64,000 nucleotides of DNA from Pelomonas sp. Root405. GTDB lineage: Bacteria; Pseudomonadota; Gammaproteobacteria; Burkholderiales; Burkholderiaceae_C. The position numbers and the translations under genes were made by a program. Shown one piece after another: positions 44,341-52,011 of this stretch (positions within the stretch are counted from its first letter, which is position 1; each line of letters starts with the position of its first letter). The stretch is taken from the NCBI RefSeq assembly GCF_001425165.1, contig NZ_LMDU01000017.1, forward strand, positions 33,154-97,153, in the 5' to 3' direction. Under the pieces are notes generated by a model. That model made no database searches, was not told the DNA's origin, and worked only from the letters and a program-made list of their open reading frames with translations.

Positions 44341-46472
44341 ACCGAAAAGCTGCGGATCTGCGCGTACAGCCCAGCCGCACGGCGGGTGGAAGTTTCCAGC
44401 TCCTGCAGCAACGGGGCCACCGGCGGGCCGCCGCGTGCATCGGCAATGTCCATGGCCGCCAGGCTGGCGTTGGTCAGGATGGCTGAAATGACTTCATCGG
44501 CCTCAAGGGGGCTCGCCTGTGCGGCCAGGCGCAGGGCGCTTTCCAGATTCAGCCGCGCCGTGTCGGCACGGCGTGCCTCACGCAAGTCGAGGAGGGTGAG
44601 CACATAGCCCAGCAGCTTGCCGTCCCGGCCATGCACCGGCTCGGCATGCACCGCCATCGGCAAGGCACCGCCGTCATGGGTCAGGAAGTCCAGTTCCCGC
44701 CGCCATCCGCTTTGCACGCCGCGCATGTGCTCGAGCGCTTGCTGCACGGCGGGTGCCGCGGCGAACAGCGCTGCGATGGCGCTGCCCTTGTCCACGCCCT
44801 GCCCGCGCAAGGCCACCAGGGCATCGTTGGCAAACACCGCCTCCCCCTTCGCATCGGCCACCAGCACCGGTTCCCGCGAGCCCGCCACGGCGCCGCGGAT
44901 CTGCACGAGCTGGTGCTCGGCAATCAGCAGCCGCACCGCGTGCACCTGCACGATGATGTCCACCAGGGCCACGCCGATGCCGCGCGCCAACGCAACCTCA
45001 GTGGTGGACCACGGCACGGCCGTGCCACGCACGATCTCAGACCAGGCCGCGAAAGAGCGCCGGGGCGACAGCTCCAGCGGGTTGTTGGCCACCATGGGCT
45101 TGGACGGGTCGCCAGCCCAGGTGACGCTCTGCAGCTGCTCCTTGCGGAACCAGATCAACCAGTCCGGGCTGTTGGTGGACAGACGCACCGCGAGCACGCC
45201 GCTGGCCGTCGGCGTAAGACTGGCCAGCCCAGGGTTAGCCTGGCCGACCGAAGCGCAGGCAAAGGGAGCATCGCCAGTCTGTGGCTGGGCCTGCACCCAG
45301 TCCAGCAGCGCTCGCAGTTCAGGCGTCGACGGCGCCTCGCCGGTTGTCAGCACTTCGCCTTCGCAGAACAGCGCGGCGCCAGTGGCCTCCAACGGCTGCA
45401 GCAGCGTTCGCGGGTTGCGGAACAGCGCGTAGCGCCAGTCGCCTTCCGTCGACGTGGCTTCGACGAGGCGCTGTTCCAGGCGGCGCACCATCAGAGCGAC
45501 CTGGGCATGGGCGTAGTTTTCGATGGCCGAGATGCGTGTGGAAGCCACCTCAGCCAGCAGATCGGCGGCCGCTCGCACCGTGCAGCGCAGATAGCGCGGC
45601 GAATAGTGGTGGGCCGCGATCAGCCCCCACAGCTGGCCCTCACGCACGAGCGAGGCTGTCAGCGTGGCCGTCACGCCCATGTTGCGCAGGTATTGCAGGT
45701 GCAGCGGCGACATGCTTCGCAGCTGGCAAAGCGACATGTCCAGCGGCTCACCCGTGCCTGGCAGTAAGGGCGACTGCACCGCATCGACATCAACCAGCAT
45801 GCGCACCCGGTTGAGCAGGTAAAGGGCGCGGGCGCGTTGCGGGATGTCGCTGGCCGGATAGTGATGTCCCAGCAGTGATTCCAGCCGCGGGTGGCGCGCC
45901 TCGGCAATGACCTTGCCATGGCCGTCGGGGTCGAACTTGTAGACCACGACCCGGTCATACCCGGTCAGGTGGCGCAGCACCTCCACGACCGCGTCCGCCA
46001 ACACACCGACCGAGGGCGCGGCGCCAAAACGCTGCAGGGCAGCGGTCAGCGTCTCGGTCATGACATGGGGCGCGAGGTCTTGCAGTTCAACGCCGTCGGG
46101 CAGGCTGGTTGAAGGCTCCAACTCCAACACCAGCTCGCCCGTCGCGATCCGGTGCAGGGCACCGTCGAAGCGGCGCAGCGACGGCCCGATCCGGCATTGC
46201 AGCGCAACGGCATCGCGCAGGTCGGCATTGCCTTGCAGATGCGCCACACGGTCGGCAATATCGCCTCCCAACACGGCGAGTGGCCGCTGAAGCAGCGCGT
46301 CGGGTTCCACGCCAAGCAGCCGCGCCACATTGCCGCTGACTTGCAGCACGCGCAGATCCGCCTGGGCAAGCACGAGCAGCGCGCCATGCGGCTGAACAGA
46401 GCCGGCCAGATGGATGAGCTCGCGTTCGCAGTTGGTGAGGTCGGCCTGACCGAAGGCGGGTGCCGCTTGCAT
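44337..46472 (-). CDS. bphP: bacteriophytochrome without kinase domain (PAS-GAF-PHY-PAS)
   Basis: 711-aa red/far-red photoreceptor. Cys15 (DLTNCEREL) is the expected biliverdin attachment site. PAS is about residues 25-115. GAF is about 140-310, with HYPASDIP (205-211), His258 and His288/289. PHY is about 320-500, with the tongue motif SPRRSF (469-474). A second PAS follows (about 530-630) and a short helical C-terminus. No histidine-kinase H-box or ATPase is present. This matches the kinase-less BphP1 type of Rhodopseudomonas and Bradyrhizobium, which acts by binding PpsR. It lies 35 bp downstream of ppsR, so the pair is probably one operon. Confidence 0.93.
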   Translation of the reverse strand: MQAAPAFGQADLTNCERELIHLAGSVQPHGALLVLAQADLRVLQVSGNVARLLGVEPDALLQRPLAVLGGDIADRVAHLQGNADLRDAVALQCRIGPSLRRFDGALHRIATGELVLELEPSTSLPDGVELQDLAPHVMTETLTAALQRFGAAPSVGVLADAVVEVLRHLTGYDRVVVYKFDPDGHGKVIAEARHPRLESLLGHHYPASDIPQRARALYLLNRVRMLVDVDAVQSPLLPGTGEPLDMSLCQLRSMSPLHLQYLRNMGVTATLTASLVREGQLWGLIAAHHYSPRYLRCTVRAAADLLAEVASTRISAIENYAHAQVALMVRRLEQRLVEATSTEGDWRYALFRNPRTLLQPLEATGAALFCEGEVLTTGEAPSTPELRALLDWVQAQPQTGDAPFACASVGQANPGLASLTPTASGVLAVRLSTNSPDWLIWFRKEQLQSVTWAGDPSKPMVANNPLELSPRRSFAAWSEIVRGTAVPWSTTEVALARGIGVALVDIIVQVHAVRLLIAEHQLVQIRGAVAGSREPVLVADAKGEAVFANDALVALRGQGVDKGSAIAALFAAAPAVQQALEHMRGVQSGWRRELDFLTHDGGALPMAVHAEPVHGRDGKLLGYVLTLLDLREARRADTARLNLESALRLAAQASPLEADEVISAILTNASLAAMDIADARGGPPVAPLLQELETSTRRAAGLYAQIRSFSV

Positions 46473-46507
46473 CGCTGCCCTGTCGCTGTGGGTTTTCTGT
46501 CAGTGAT

Positions 46508-47956
46508 TCAGTTGAACAGGGGCGGCTTGCCAACGACGTCCGTCGGATAGCCCATGCCGGACAGGCCGTGCCGCTGGATGCGCAGCTCCAAGGCCTCGGG
46601 TGACATGCCCAGAGCGTCGGCGGCAGTGGCGCGCTGTCCACCGGTGCGCAGCAACGCACTTTCGATCAGCTGGCGCTCCGCCCGATGGGCCACCTCCACC
46701 AGCAGGTCGGCCAGCGGCACGCGCCCGACCTGATCGAGCAGGCCGGCCAGCACGTCATCGCCTGCCAGATGCGCGGGCAGCCGGTGGCCCGGCCGCAAGA
46801 TGAAGCCCAGGCAGGCCTGTTCGCTTTCTGCCATCAGCGCCGCGGACACCCGCACGACTTGCGGGTTGCCGTCCAGCGACCCGACCGCCAGCGCGGCGTT
46901 GGACACCATGCCGGCCACGCGCACCCGTGCCACCAGCTTGGCCCAGCTGCCGTCGGCGTCAAGCAACAGAGCCGGCAATGCCTGGCCCCGCAACCGAACT
47001 TCATCGCTGCAGCGGCTCAGACGCAGGAAGGCCGGGTTGGCCATCAGGATGTTGCCCACCGAATCGGTGATGACCACCGCATCGGGCGTCGTCTCGACAA
47101 ACTCGGCCATGCGCGAAAGCGCCAGGCTGTCTGCCGAGTCGACCACCGTTCCCGCCACCGCTTCATCGCGGCGGGCGCGCAGCAGCAGTTGCTGCTGGTC
47201 ATCGACGAGGAACGGCGTTGCCGAGATATCAAGCGCCCCGGCCGTGGCGAGCGCGCGCACCCGTATCTCTCCGGCACGACCGGTGCTGCGCGCATTCGCC
47301 AGCAGCTCGGCTACGGCGACTCGCGCCGACGGGGGCAGGCTGTCGACCAGCGGCCTGCCTTGGATCAAGCTGAGCTCGTGGCCGAGCAGCACGGCACTGG
47401 CGGCGTTGGCCTCCAGCACCACCAGGGTATTGGCGTCGAGCGCCAGCACGGCGTCGTTGGCGACCTGGAACAACAGCTGGTAGCGCGACTCGGCCTGGCG
47501 ACGGTTCCAGTAATGGCGCTCCATGTCTTGCTGCGCCTCGACGAAACGCTGCTGAATGGCGGCCACGACCCGCAGGTCGCGGCCTACGGCCAGCACCGGT
47601 CCGTCGACGCCCAGGCGGATGGCCGACCAGGTGACGGGCAGTTCCTCGCCACCCGCGTTCGGGTGCGCCGGATGGCTGACCTCGCGGCGCCGCGACACAA
47701 TCCCTTTCTGGCTCACCTCGTCGAGCAGGGACTGGATCTTGGAGCGGGTGCTGGTGCTGACGGTGTCGACCCAGCGCTGGCCGACCCACTCGCCGCAGCG
47801 ATGCGCCTGCACGGCCGCGCCTTCGGCGACGGACGAGATGACGCCGTCCTTGTCAATGACCAGGGCGATGTCGCTGGCCACCCGCGCAATCGTCGTCGCC
47901 AGCTCGTTGGCCAGCGGCGACAGGGCACTGAGGTCGGGTTCAAGAGGCGTGGGCAC
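46508..47956 (-). CDS. ppsR: photosynthesis gene repressor PpsR/CrtJ
   Basis: 482-aa transcription factor that represses bch, crt and related genes by binding TGT-N12-ACA. It has an N-terminal PAS (about 25-125, ARVASDIALVIDKDGVI), a Q-linker helix (about 130-160), PAS1 (about 165-270), PAS2 (about 287-395) and a Fis-type helix-turn-helix (GGQRATAADALGMSPEALEL, about 439-458). The start is a GTG at 47956. Cys residues occur at 54, 316 and 382 only, none in the HTH, so the redox Cys known from the Rhodobacter DNA-binding region is absent. It lies between puf and bphP on the same strand. Confidence 0.93.
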   Translation of the reverse strand: MPTPLEPDLSALSPLANELATTIARVASDIALVIDKDGVISSVAEGAAVQAHRCGEWVGQRWVDTVSTSTRSKIQSLLDEVSQKGIVSRRREVSHPAHPNAGGEELPVTWSAIRLGVDGPVLAVGRDLRVVAAIQQRFVEAQQDMERHYWNRRQAESRYQLLFQVANDAVLALDANTLVVLEANAASAVLLGHELSLIQGRPLVDSLPPSARVAVAELLANARSTGRAGEIRVRALATAGALDISATPFLVDDQQQLLLRARRDEAVAGTVVDSADSLALSRMAEFVETTPDAVVITDSVGNILMANPAFLRLSRCSDEVRLRGQALPALLLDADGSWAKLVARVRVAGMVSNAALAVGSLDGNPQVVRVSAALMAESEQACLGFILRPGHRLPAHLAGDDVLAGLLDQVGRVPLADLLVEVAHRAERQLIESALLRTGGQRATAADALGMSPEALELRIQRHGLSGMGYPTDVVGKPPLFN

Positions 47957-47975
47957 CGGCGTTCTCGATCAGGTG

Positions 47976-48017
47976 ATGACGCCCCGGGGCAACTGCTGGC
48001 CCCGGTGAAGGCGTCAT
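47976..48017 (-). terminator. large interrupted stem-loop between pufC and ppsR
   Basis: ATGACGCC and CCGGGGC (47976-47990 region) pair with GCCCCGG and GGCGTCAT (47999-48017), giving about 15 paired bases, an 8-nt loop and a 4-nt bulge. It begins about 70 bp after the pufC stop and ends about 20 bp before the ppsR GTG. There is no T-tract. It may be a puf 3'-end stabiliser or terminator, or an element controlling read-through into ppsR. Confidence 0.55.
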
Positions 48018-48087
48018 GAATTATCACAAACACGCTGATCGTAGGCGCGGTCGGGTGCCGCACTTGGCTAAATGCAGTGTGGGCGGT

Positions 48088-49188
48088 TCATCCCGGGGCG
48101 GCTGGCTTGGTCACGGCGGCTGGCAGCGTCTCCAGCGCCTTGAGGTCATCGGGGGTCACGGTGGCGACGCCCGATGCGGCGGTGGCGGCCGGCATGGCCG
48201 TCATCAGCAGTTCGGGGTGATGCTTGGCCATCTCGGCGCCGTAAAGCGGCTTGTGCGCGCCCTGGTGGCAGGTGGCGCAGTTGACCTTGGCCACATCACC
48301 ACCCGGCCCCAGGCGGTTGGCCGGGAAGGTGCTGGTCAGCGGCACCATGTGCTCCAGATTCAGTTCGCGCGCCATGCGGATGCCATGCCAGGCGCTCAGC
48401 CGCGGCGGCGAGCTGTTCTCCCAGGATCCCAGCGAGCGGGTGTTGTGGCACTGAGTGCAGTTGACGCCCAGGGACTTGGACATGTGCATCATCAGCCCAT
48501 AGGTCCACTCGGCCTGCTTGGTCGACTGCCGGTTGCCGGCGGGCAGCGCCTCGGTGCCGGCCACGCGGATGTTCTCGTCGCCGAGCAGGAAGGGTGTGAA
48601 GGGGTCGTTTGGCAGCGAGCTCAGGCCCACGCTATCGGCCGGCGCGTTCTGGCCTGCCTTGTTGCCGGCAAAGTCGTTGGCGCCCTTGGGCATCAGCGGC
48701 TGGAACCAGACCTCCTTCGGCACGGGTTCGCCGCGGTGACACGTGAAGCAGGTGACGCCGGTCTTGGCGACATGCGATTTCCAGTCGCTGTTGATCTTTT
48801 GCGTCATCACGAGCATGCGTCGCGCGACGACCTTGGTGTAGAGCGAATCGTCGGCGAAGTTGGCGGCGTTGTGGCAGTGCACGCAGCCCTGCTTGGGCGC
48901 CACCCAGTTGGTCATCGCCACCATCGTGCGGCTGAACTCCGCCACGCTCTGGTTGCCCAGCACCTGCACGTTCTGGTAGACCTGGCTCGCCTTGGGCCCG
49001 TCCGGCGAAGCCGGCTCCAGCGGCGCTGGCGCCTCGTTGTTGGCGGCTTGCTCGGCCAACAGGCGCGGGTTGTAAACCTGCTCCATGCCGGTGCCGCGGT
49101 AGCCACGCTGCACGGTGTCGACCGGCGGCCGCTCGCAGCCGGCGAGAAGTACGCTCAGGCCCATCAGCGCCAAGTGGATTCGGTTCAT
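48088..49188 (-). CDS. pufC: reaction-centre tetraheme cytochrome c subunit
   Basis: 366-aa periplasmic electron donor to the special pair. The ATG at 49188 has GGGAG upstream and starts a lipoprotein signal (MGLSVLLAGC), so it is membrane-anchored. Four heme-binding motifs are present: CVHCH, CFTCH, CTQCH and CATCH. It is the last puf gene. The start overlaps the stop of a possible 64-codon ORF by 4 nt (ATGA). Confidence 0.95.
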   Translation of the reverse strand: MNRIHLALMGLSVLLAGCERPPVDTVQRGYRGTGMEQVYNPRLLAEQAANNEAPAPLEPASPDGPKASQVYQNVQVLGNQSVAEFSRTMVAMTNWVAPKQGCVHCHNAANFADDSLYTKVVARRMLVMTQKINSDWKSHVAKTGVTCFTCHRGEPVPKEVWFQPLMPKGANDFAGNKAGQNAPADSVGLSSLPNDPFTPFLLGDENIRVAGTEALPAGNRQSTKQAEWTYGLMMHMSKSLGVNCTQCHNTRSLGSWENSSPPRLSAWHGIRMARELNLEHMVPLTSTFPANRLGPGGDVAKVNCATCHQGAHKPLYGAEMAKHHPELLMTAMPAATAASGVATVTPDDLKALETLPAAVTKPAAPG

Positions 49189-49379
49189 GCTTGCACTCCC
49201 GTTTGGGAAGCAGCCCGACCTGCGCGCGCGGCGCCTGGCGGGGGTGATACGGGCGGCACAGCGGATGCCAGCGCCGGGACATGCGCCTGGATGGCCTGAC
49301 ACAGCGCCGGGCCGCACAGCCCCTGGCTGAGACCCTCCGACACGCCGATCGCCCAGCGCCTGAATTGAAGCCGGCTCAT
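49185..49379 (-). CDS. possible small coupled ORF between pufM and pufC, 64 aa
   Basis: The ATG overlaps the pufM stop (ATGA) and its TGA overlaps the pufC ATG (ATGA), so the ORF fills the 187-bp gap exactly. The product starts [16 protein letters not shown], has two Cys (LCGPALCQA) and a Pro/Ala/Gly-rich tail. No clear transmembrane helix and no similarity to PufX were seen, although pufX occupies the same genomic slot in Rhodobacter. The frame also runs open through pufM, as is common in GC-rich DNA, so it may be spurious. Confidence 0.35.
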   Translation of the reverse strand: MSRLQFRRWAIGVSEGLSQGLCGPALCQAIQAHVPALASAVPPVSPPPGAARAGRAASQTGVQA

Positions 49380-50356
49380 GGCTGCACCCCCGGCACGACC
49401 AGGCTCGGGTCCGCCACCGGCGGGAACACCGCCGGATACATCGGCGCGATGCCGTGCTTGACGCCCCACAGGTACCAGTTGTCCACCACCGTGCCGGTCA
49501 GCAGGATGCCTATGCCGCCGGTCAGCGGGCACAGCACCGCGAACCACCAGGCCCACTTGTGGATCGACTCCATCGTCGCGTTGAATCCCATGGTCCAGCG
49601 CCAGAACAGCGCCGCGCGCTCGCTGGCGGTGCCACGGTCGGTGATCTGCTCGATCTCTCGCTCGCCACCGAAGCGGCTGACCGCCAGGATGGTGGCACCG
49701 TGCATCGCGAACAGCAGCGTCGACCCATACAGGAAGGCGATGCTGAGCATGTGGAAGGGGTTGTAGAACAGGTTGCCGTAACGCAGCGAGAAGGCCGCTG
49801 TCCAGTCCAGGTGCGGGAAGATGCCGAAGGGCACCGCCTCGCCCCAGCTGCCCATCAGGATGGGGCGGAAAAAGCCCAGCACCAGGTAGAGCCAGATGGC
49901 CGCGGCAAAGGCCCAGGCCACATGCGTGCCCATGCCGAGCTTGACCGCGCGGCGGTACATGCGCGCCCACCACAGCAGGATGGAAGCCGTCAGGAAGAAG
50001 CCGGCCAGAAGCCACCAGCCGCCCTGGTTGAGCGGCGGCAGGCTCAGGCCGTAGGCCGGCGGCGGCGGCTCCAGCGCCAGCCAGAACAGCTGGCGCGCGA
50101 ACTGCACCGGGTCCCAGCCGACCGAGGCCCACATGTTCAATCCGATGATCTCGATGGCGATGAAGCCGCAGATCAGCGAGCACACGCCCAGCCAGCCCAG
50201 GTAGATGGGGCCGAGCTGCGCATCGCCGATGCGGCCCAGCAGGTGCCAATGCAGCCCCTTGCCCTCGCGCTGGTACTCGTCACTGCCCAGCGGCACGCCC
50301 GGGTACGAGGGCGCCGCGACCTGGACGCTGGTGAAAAGGTTTTGGTATTCAGCCAT
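49376..50356 (-). CDS. pufM: photosynthetic reaction centre M subunit
   Basis: 326-aa five-helix membrane protein that, with PufL, binds bacteriochlorophylls, bacteriopheophytins and quinones. It starts [20 protein letters not shown] behind a GAGGAG ribosome-binding site. Conserved regions are [35 protein letters not shown] (special-pair His) and [18 protein letters not shown] (iron-ligand His). The C-terminal extension [13 protein letters not shown] suits a PufC-bearing centre. It starts 12 bp after pufL. Confidence 0.97.
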   Translation of the reverse strand: MAEYQNLFTSVQVAAPSYPGVPLGSDEYQREGKGLHWHLLGRIGDAQLGPIYLGWLGVCSLICGFIAIEIIGLNMWASVGWDPVQFARQLFWLALEPPPPAYGLSLPPLNQGGWWLLAGFFLTASILLWWARMYRRAVKLGMGTHVAWAFAAAIWLYLVLGFFRPILMGSWGEAVPFGIFPHLDWTAAFSLRYGNLFYNPFHMLSIAFLYGSTLLFAMHGATILAVSRFGGEREIEQITDRGTASERAALFWRWTMGFNATMESIHKWAWWFAVLCPLTGGIGILLTGTVVDNWYLWGVKHGIAPMYPAVFPPVADPSLVVPGVQP

Positions 50357-50368
50357 GGTGGGTTCTCC

Positions 50369-51193
50369 TCACTTCCAGACCGGCAGGTTGAGCCACCAGC
50401 TCCACCATTCGGGCCAGCCGCGGGTCCAGAACGGCCCGCTGATGACGATGCAGACGGCGCTCCAGAAGCCGGCGGACAAAGCCAGGAACAGGCCCAGCCG
50501 GTGGATGCCCAGCGTGCCGATCGAGTAGCCGATGGCATCGCGGAAGAATGTGTTCTCGTGCTCGGCCGTCTTCACCACTTGACCCTTGCCGGGGTTGGTG
50601 GCCGACAGGATCAGAGAGCCGTGCAGCGACAGCGCGAAGGTGGTGGCAAAGAAGAAGCTCACCGCCAGCATGTGCGCCGGGTTGTAGTGGAAGTGCAGGT
50701 ACTGGTAGCCCGTGTTGGAGACCCAGTCCAGATGACTCATGATCCCGTAGGGGAAGCCATGTCCCCAGGCGCCCATCAGCAGCGGCCGGATGATGACCAG
50801 CGTGACATAGGCCAGGATGGCCACCGCGAAGGCAAAAGGCACGTGATAGCCAATGCCCAGCTTGCGGCAGATCTCCACCTCGCGCAGCGCCCAGGACACG
50901 AAGGAGCCGGTGGCGCAGACGGTGATCAGCTGCCAGAGGCCGCCTTCCATCAGCGGCGCCATGCCGAGACCGTATTTCAGGTCGGGTGGCGCAATGTTGA
51001 TCTGCCAGAGGTTCCAGGTACCGCCCTGCGAGGCGCCCCAGACGATCAGCAGGATGCCGACGAGCGAGAAGAATGCCGTCGTCAGACCGAAGAAGCCCAC
51101 GTAGAAGGGTCCGACCCAGAAGTCGAGCAAGTCGCCTCCCAACAGGGTCCCGCCGCGGACGCGGTACTTTCTTTCGAAGTTCAGCATGGCCAT
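50369..51193 (-). CDS. pufL: photosynthetic reaction centre L subunit
   Basis: 274-aa subunit. The ATG at 51193 is preceded by GAGGTG; a GTG 9 nt further upstream is less likely. The N-terminus [20 protein letters not shown] is typical. Cofactor blocks are [46 protein letters not shown] and [16 protein letters not shown] (iron and special-pair His). It follows pufA after a 106-bp gap with a strong hairpin. Confidence 0.97.
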   Translation of the reverse strand: MAMLNFERKYRVRGGTLLGGDLLDFWVGPFYVGFFGLTTAFFSLVGILLIVWGASQGGTWNLWQINIAPPDLKYGLGMAPLMEGGLWQLITVCATGSFVSWALREVEICRKLGIGYHVPFAFAVAILAYVTLVIIRPLLMGAWGHGFPYGIMSHLDWVSNTGYQYLHFHYNPAHMLAVSFFFATTFALSLHGSLILSATNPGKGQVVKTAEHENTFFRDAIGYSIGTLGIHRLGLFLALSAGFWSAVCIVISGPFWTRGWPEWWSWWLNLPVWK

Positions 51194-51252
51194 GCTTGCC
51201 ACCTCAGGTGGAGAAGGCTCCGCGGTACGTGGAGTCTCCGGTGCATTCAGGG

Positions 51253-51280
51253 CACGACGCGGGGCAGAGCCCGCGCCGTG
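51253..51280 (-). other. pufA-pufL intercistronic hairpin (mRNA stability element)
   Basis: CACGGCGCGGG pairs with CCCGCGTCGTG (one G-U) to give an 11-bp stem, 19 nt after the pufA stop. In other purple bacteria hairpins in this position protect the upstream LH1 mRNA from 3' decay and so raise antenna over reaction-centre output. The same role is inferred here. A weaker CTCC/GGAG repeat lies nearer pufL. Confidence 0.65.
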
Positions 51281-51299
51281 TTTTTCATCAGCGCGACGA

Positions 51300-51485
51300 C
51301 TACTTCGGCGCTGGCGCAGGCATCGATGAGTTCTGGCTCACCGCCTGCGTCCGGGGCCCGTCGAGCCAGTTGAACTTGTTGGTACTCAGCAGCACGAAGT
51401 GAATCACCAGTGCCAGTACGAACAGGAAGGCAAACAACGCGACCAGCGCTCGGCGCGGGTCGAACAGCAACCAAATCTTCCACAT
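51300..51485 (-). CDS. pufA: light-harvesting 1 alpha chain
   Basis: 61-aa LH1 alpha polypeptide. It starts [20 protein letters not shown] with an AGGAG ribosome-binding site; the open frame to 51590 is ignored. His29 in [11 protein letters not shown] is the bacteriochlorophyll ligand, followed by the typical NKFNWLDG. One transmembrane helix is expected, pairing with PufB in the ring around the reaction centre. The gene upstream is not pufB but the pufB-like ORF, whose TAG lies 11 bp before this start. Confidence 0.96.
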   Translation of the reverse strand: MWKIWLLFDPRRALVALFAFLFVLALVIHFVLLSTNKFNWLDGPRTQAVSQNSSMPAPAPK

Positions 51486-51496
51486 GCTTCTATCTC

Positions 51497-51721
51497 CTAG
51501 TTCAGGTGGGACAGGAAGGTATAGACACCCGACCGCACACCCTTGATCAGCGATTTCTCGCCCTCGGCGCCAGGCAACCACGTGCGCCACTTCAGGAACA
51601 ACACCTGGGCAGCGAGCGCGATGAAGAACACGAGCACAAAACTCACGAAGAACAGCGCCTCGAAAGTCTTGGAGTCCTGCACAGCAGGGTGGCTCACAGG
51701 AACGGTCGTGATCTCAGCCAT
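51497..51721 (-). CDS. LH1 beta-like polypeptide lacking the bacteriochlorophyll His
   Basis: 74-aa single-helix protein between pufB and pufA. Residues 1-49 align with PufB without any gap: 18 identities, including MAE, F20, F24, S27-F28, I34-A35, A38, V40-L41 and the C-terminal W45-R46, W48-L49. PufB His39, the axial bacteriochlorophyll ligand, is Gln39 here, and PufB His21 is Glu21. The chain then continues 25 residues beyond the usual end ([20 protein letters not shown] and a short tail). An AAAGG ribosome-binding site precedes the ATG. It is probably an LH1-associated accessory subunit derived from beta; function is inferred only. Confidence 0.85.
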   Translation of the reverse strand: MAEITTVPVSHPAVQDSKTFEALFFVSFVLVFFIALAAQVLFLKWRTWLPGAEGEKSLIKGVRSGVYTFLSHLN

Positions 51722-51744
51722 GGCGACAACCTTTCAAACAAGGC

Positions 51745-51894
51745 TCAAAGCCAGGGACGCCACATCCACACCAGCACATGGGCCACCGCGGCAATCGCCG
51801 TGAAGCCGATGAAGCTGGTCATGAAGATGCCGTGGAATTCCCGGGCCTCGTTGTCCGTCAGCCCGGACAACGAGCCTGTTCTGTGTTCAGCCAT
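51745..51894 (-). CDS. pufB: light-harvesting 1 beta chain
   Basis: 49-aa LH1 beta polypeptide translated from 51894. It starts [20 protein letters not shown], has His21 and the bacteriochlorophyll-ligating His39 in AAVAHVLVW, and ends WMWRPWL, all canonical. A GAGGAG element lies upstream of the ATG. It is the first puf gene, 117 bp after bchZ. The gap carries a small CCGCGC/GCGCGG hairpin and no TGT-N12-ACA site that I could find, so puf may depend partly on read-through from bchC. Confidence 0.96.
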   Translation of the reverse strand: MAEHRTGSLSGLTDNEAREFHGIFMTSFIGFTAIAAVAHVLVWMWRPWL

Positions 51895-52011
51895 ATCGAT
51901 AGCTCCTCATCAATGACCTGGGGAAGATTCCTTCGGCCAACACCGCGCAGGTCCCGCGCGGCAGGGACTTCCGAGGCTGCGAGCCCACGGCAAGTCGTTC
52001 AGGGAAGGCGT

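Noticed and set aside
49185-49379. Calling the pufM-pufC ORF pufX
   Set aside because: Only the genomic position matches; no transmembrane helix or PufX-like sequence is visible.
51497-51721. Interpretation of the 74-aa puf ORF as PufQ, PufX or a second alpha chain
   Set aside because: It aligns without gaps to PufB including the terminal WR-WL motif, and shows no match to what I know of PufQ, PufX or the alpha N-terminus.
51895-52011. PpsR site or independent puf promoter between bchZ and pufB
   Set aside because: No TGT-N12-ACA match was found in either orientation and no convincing -35/-10 pair; only a short CCGCGC hairpin is present.
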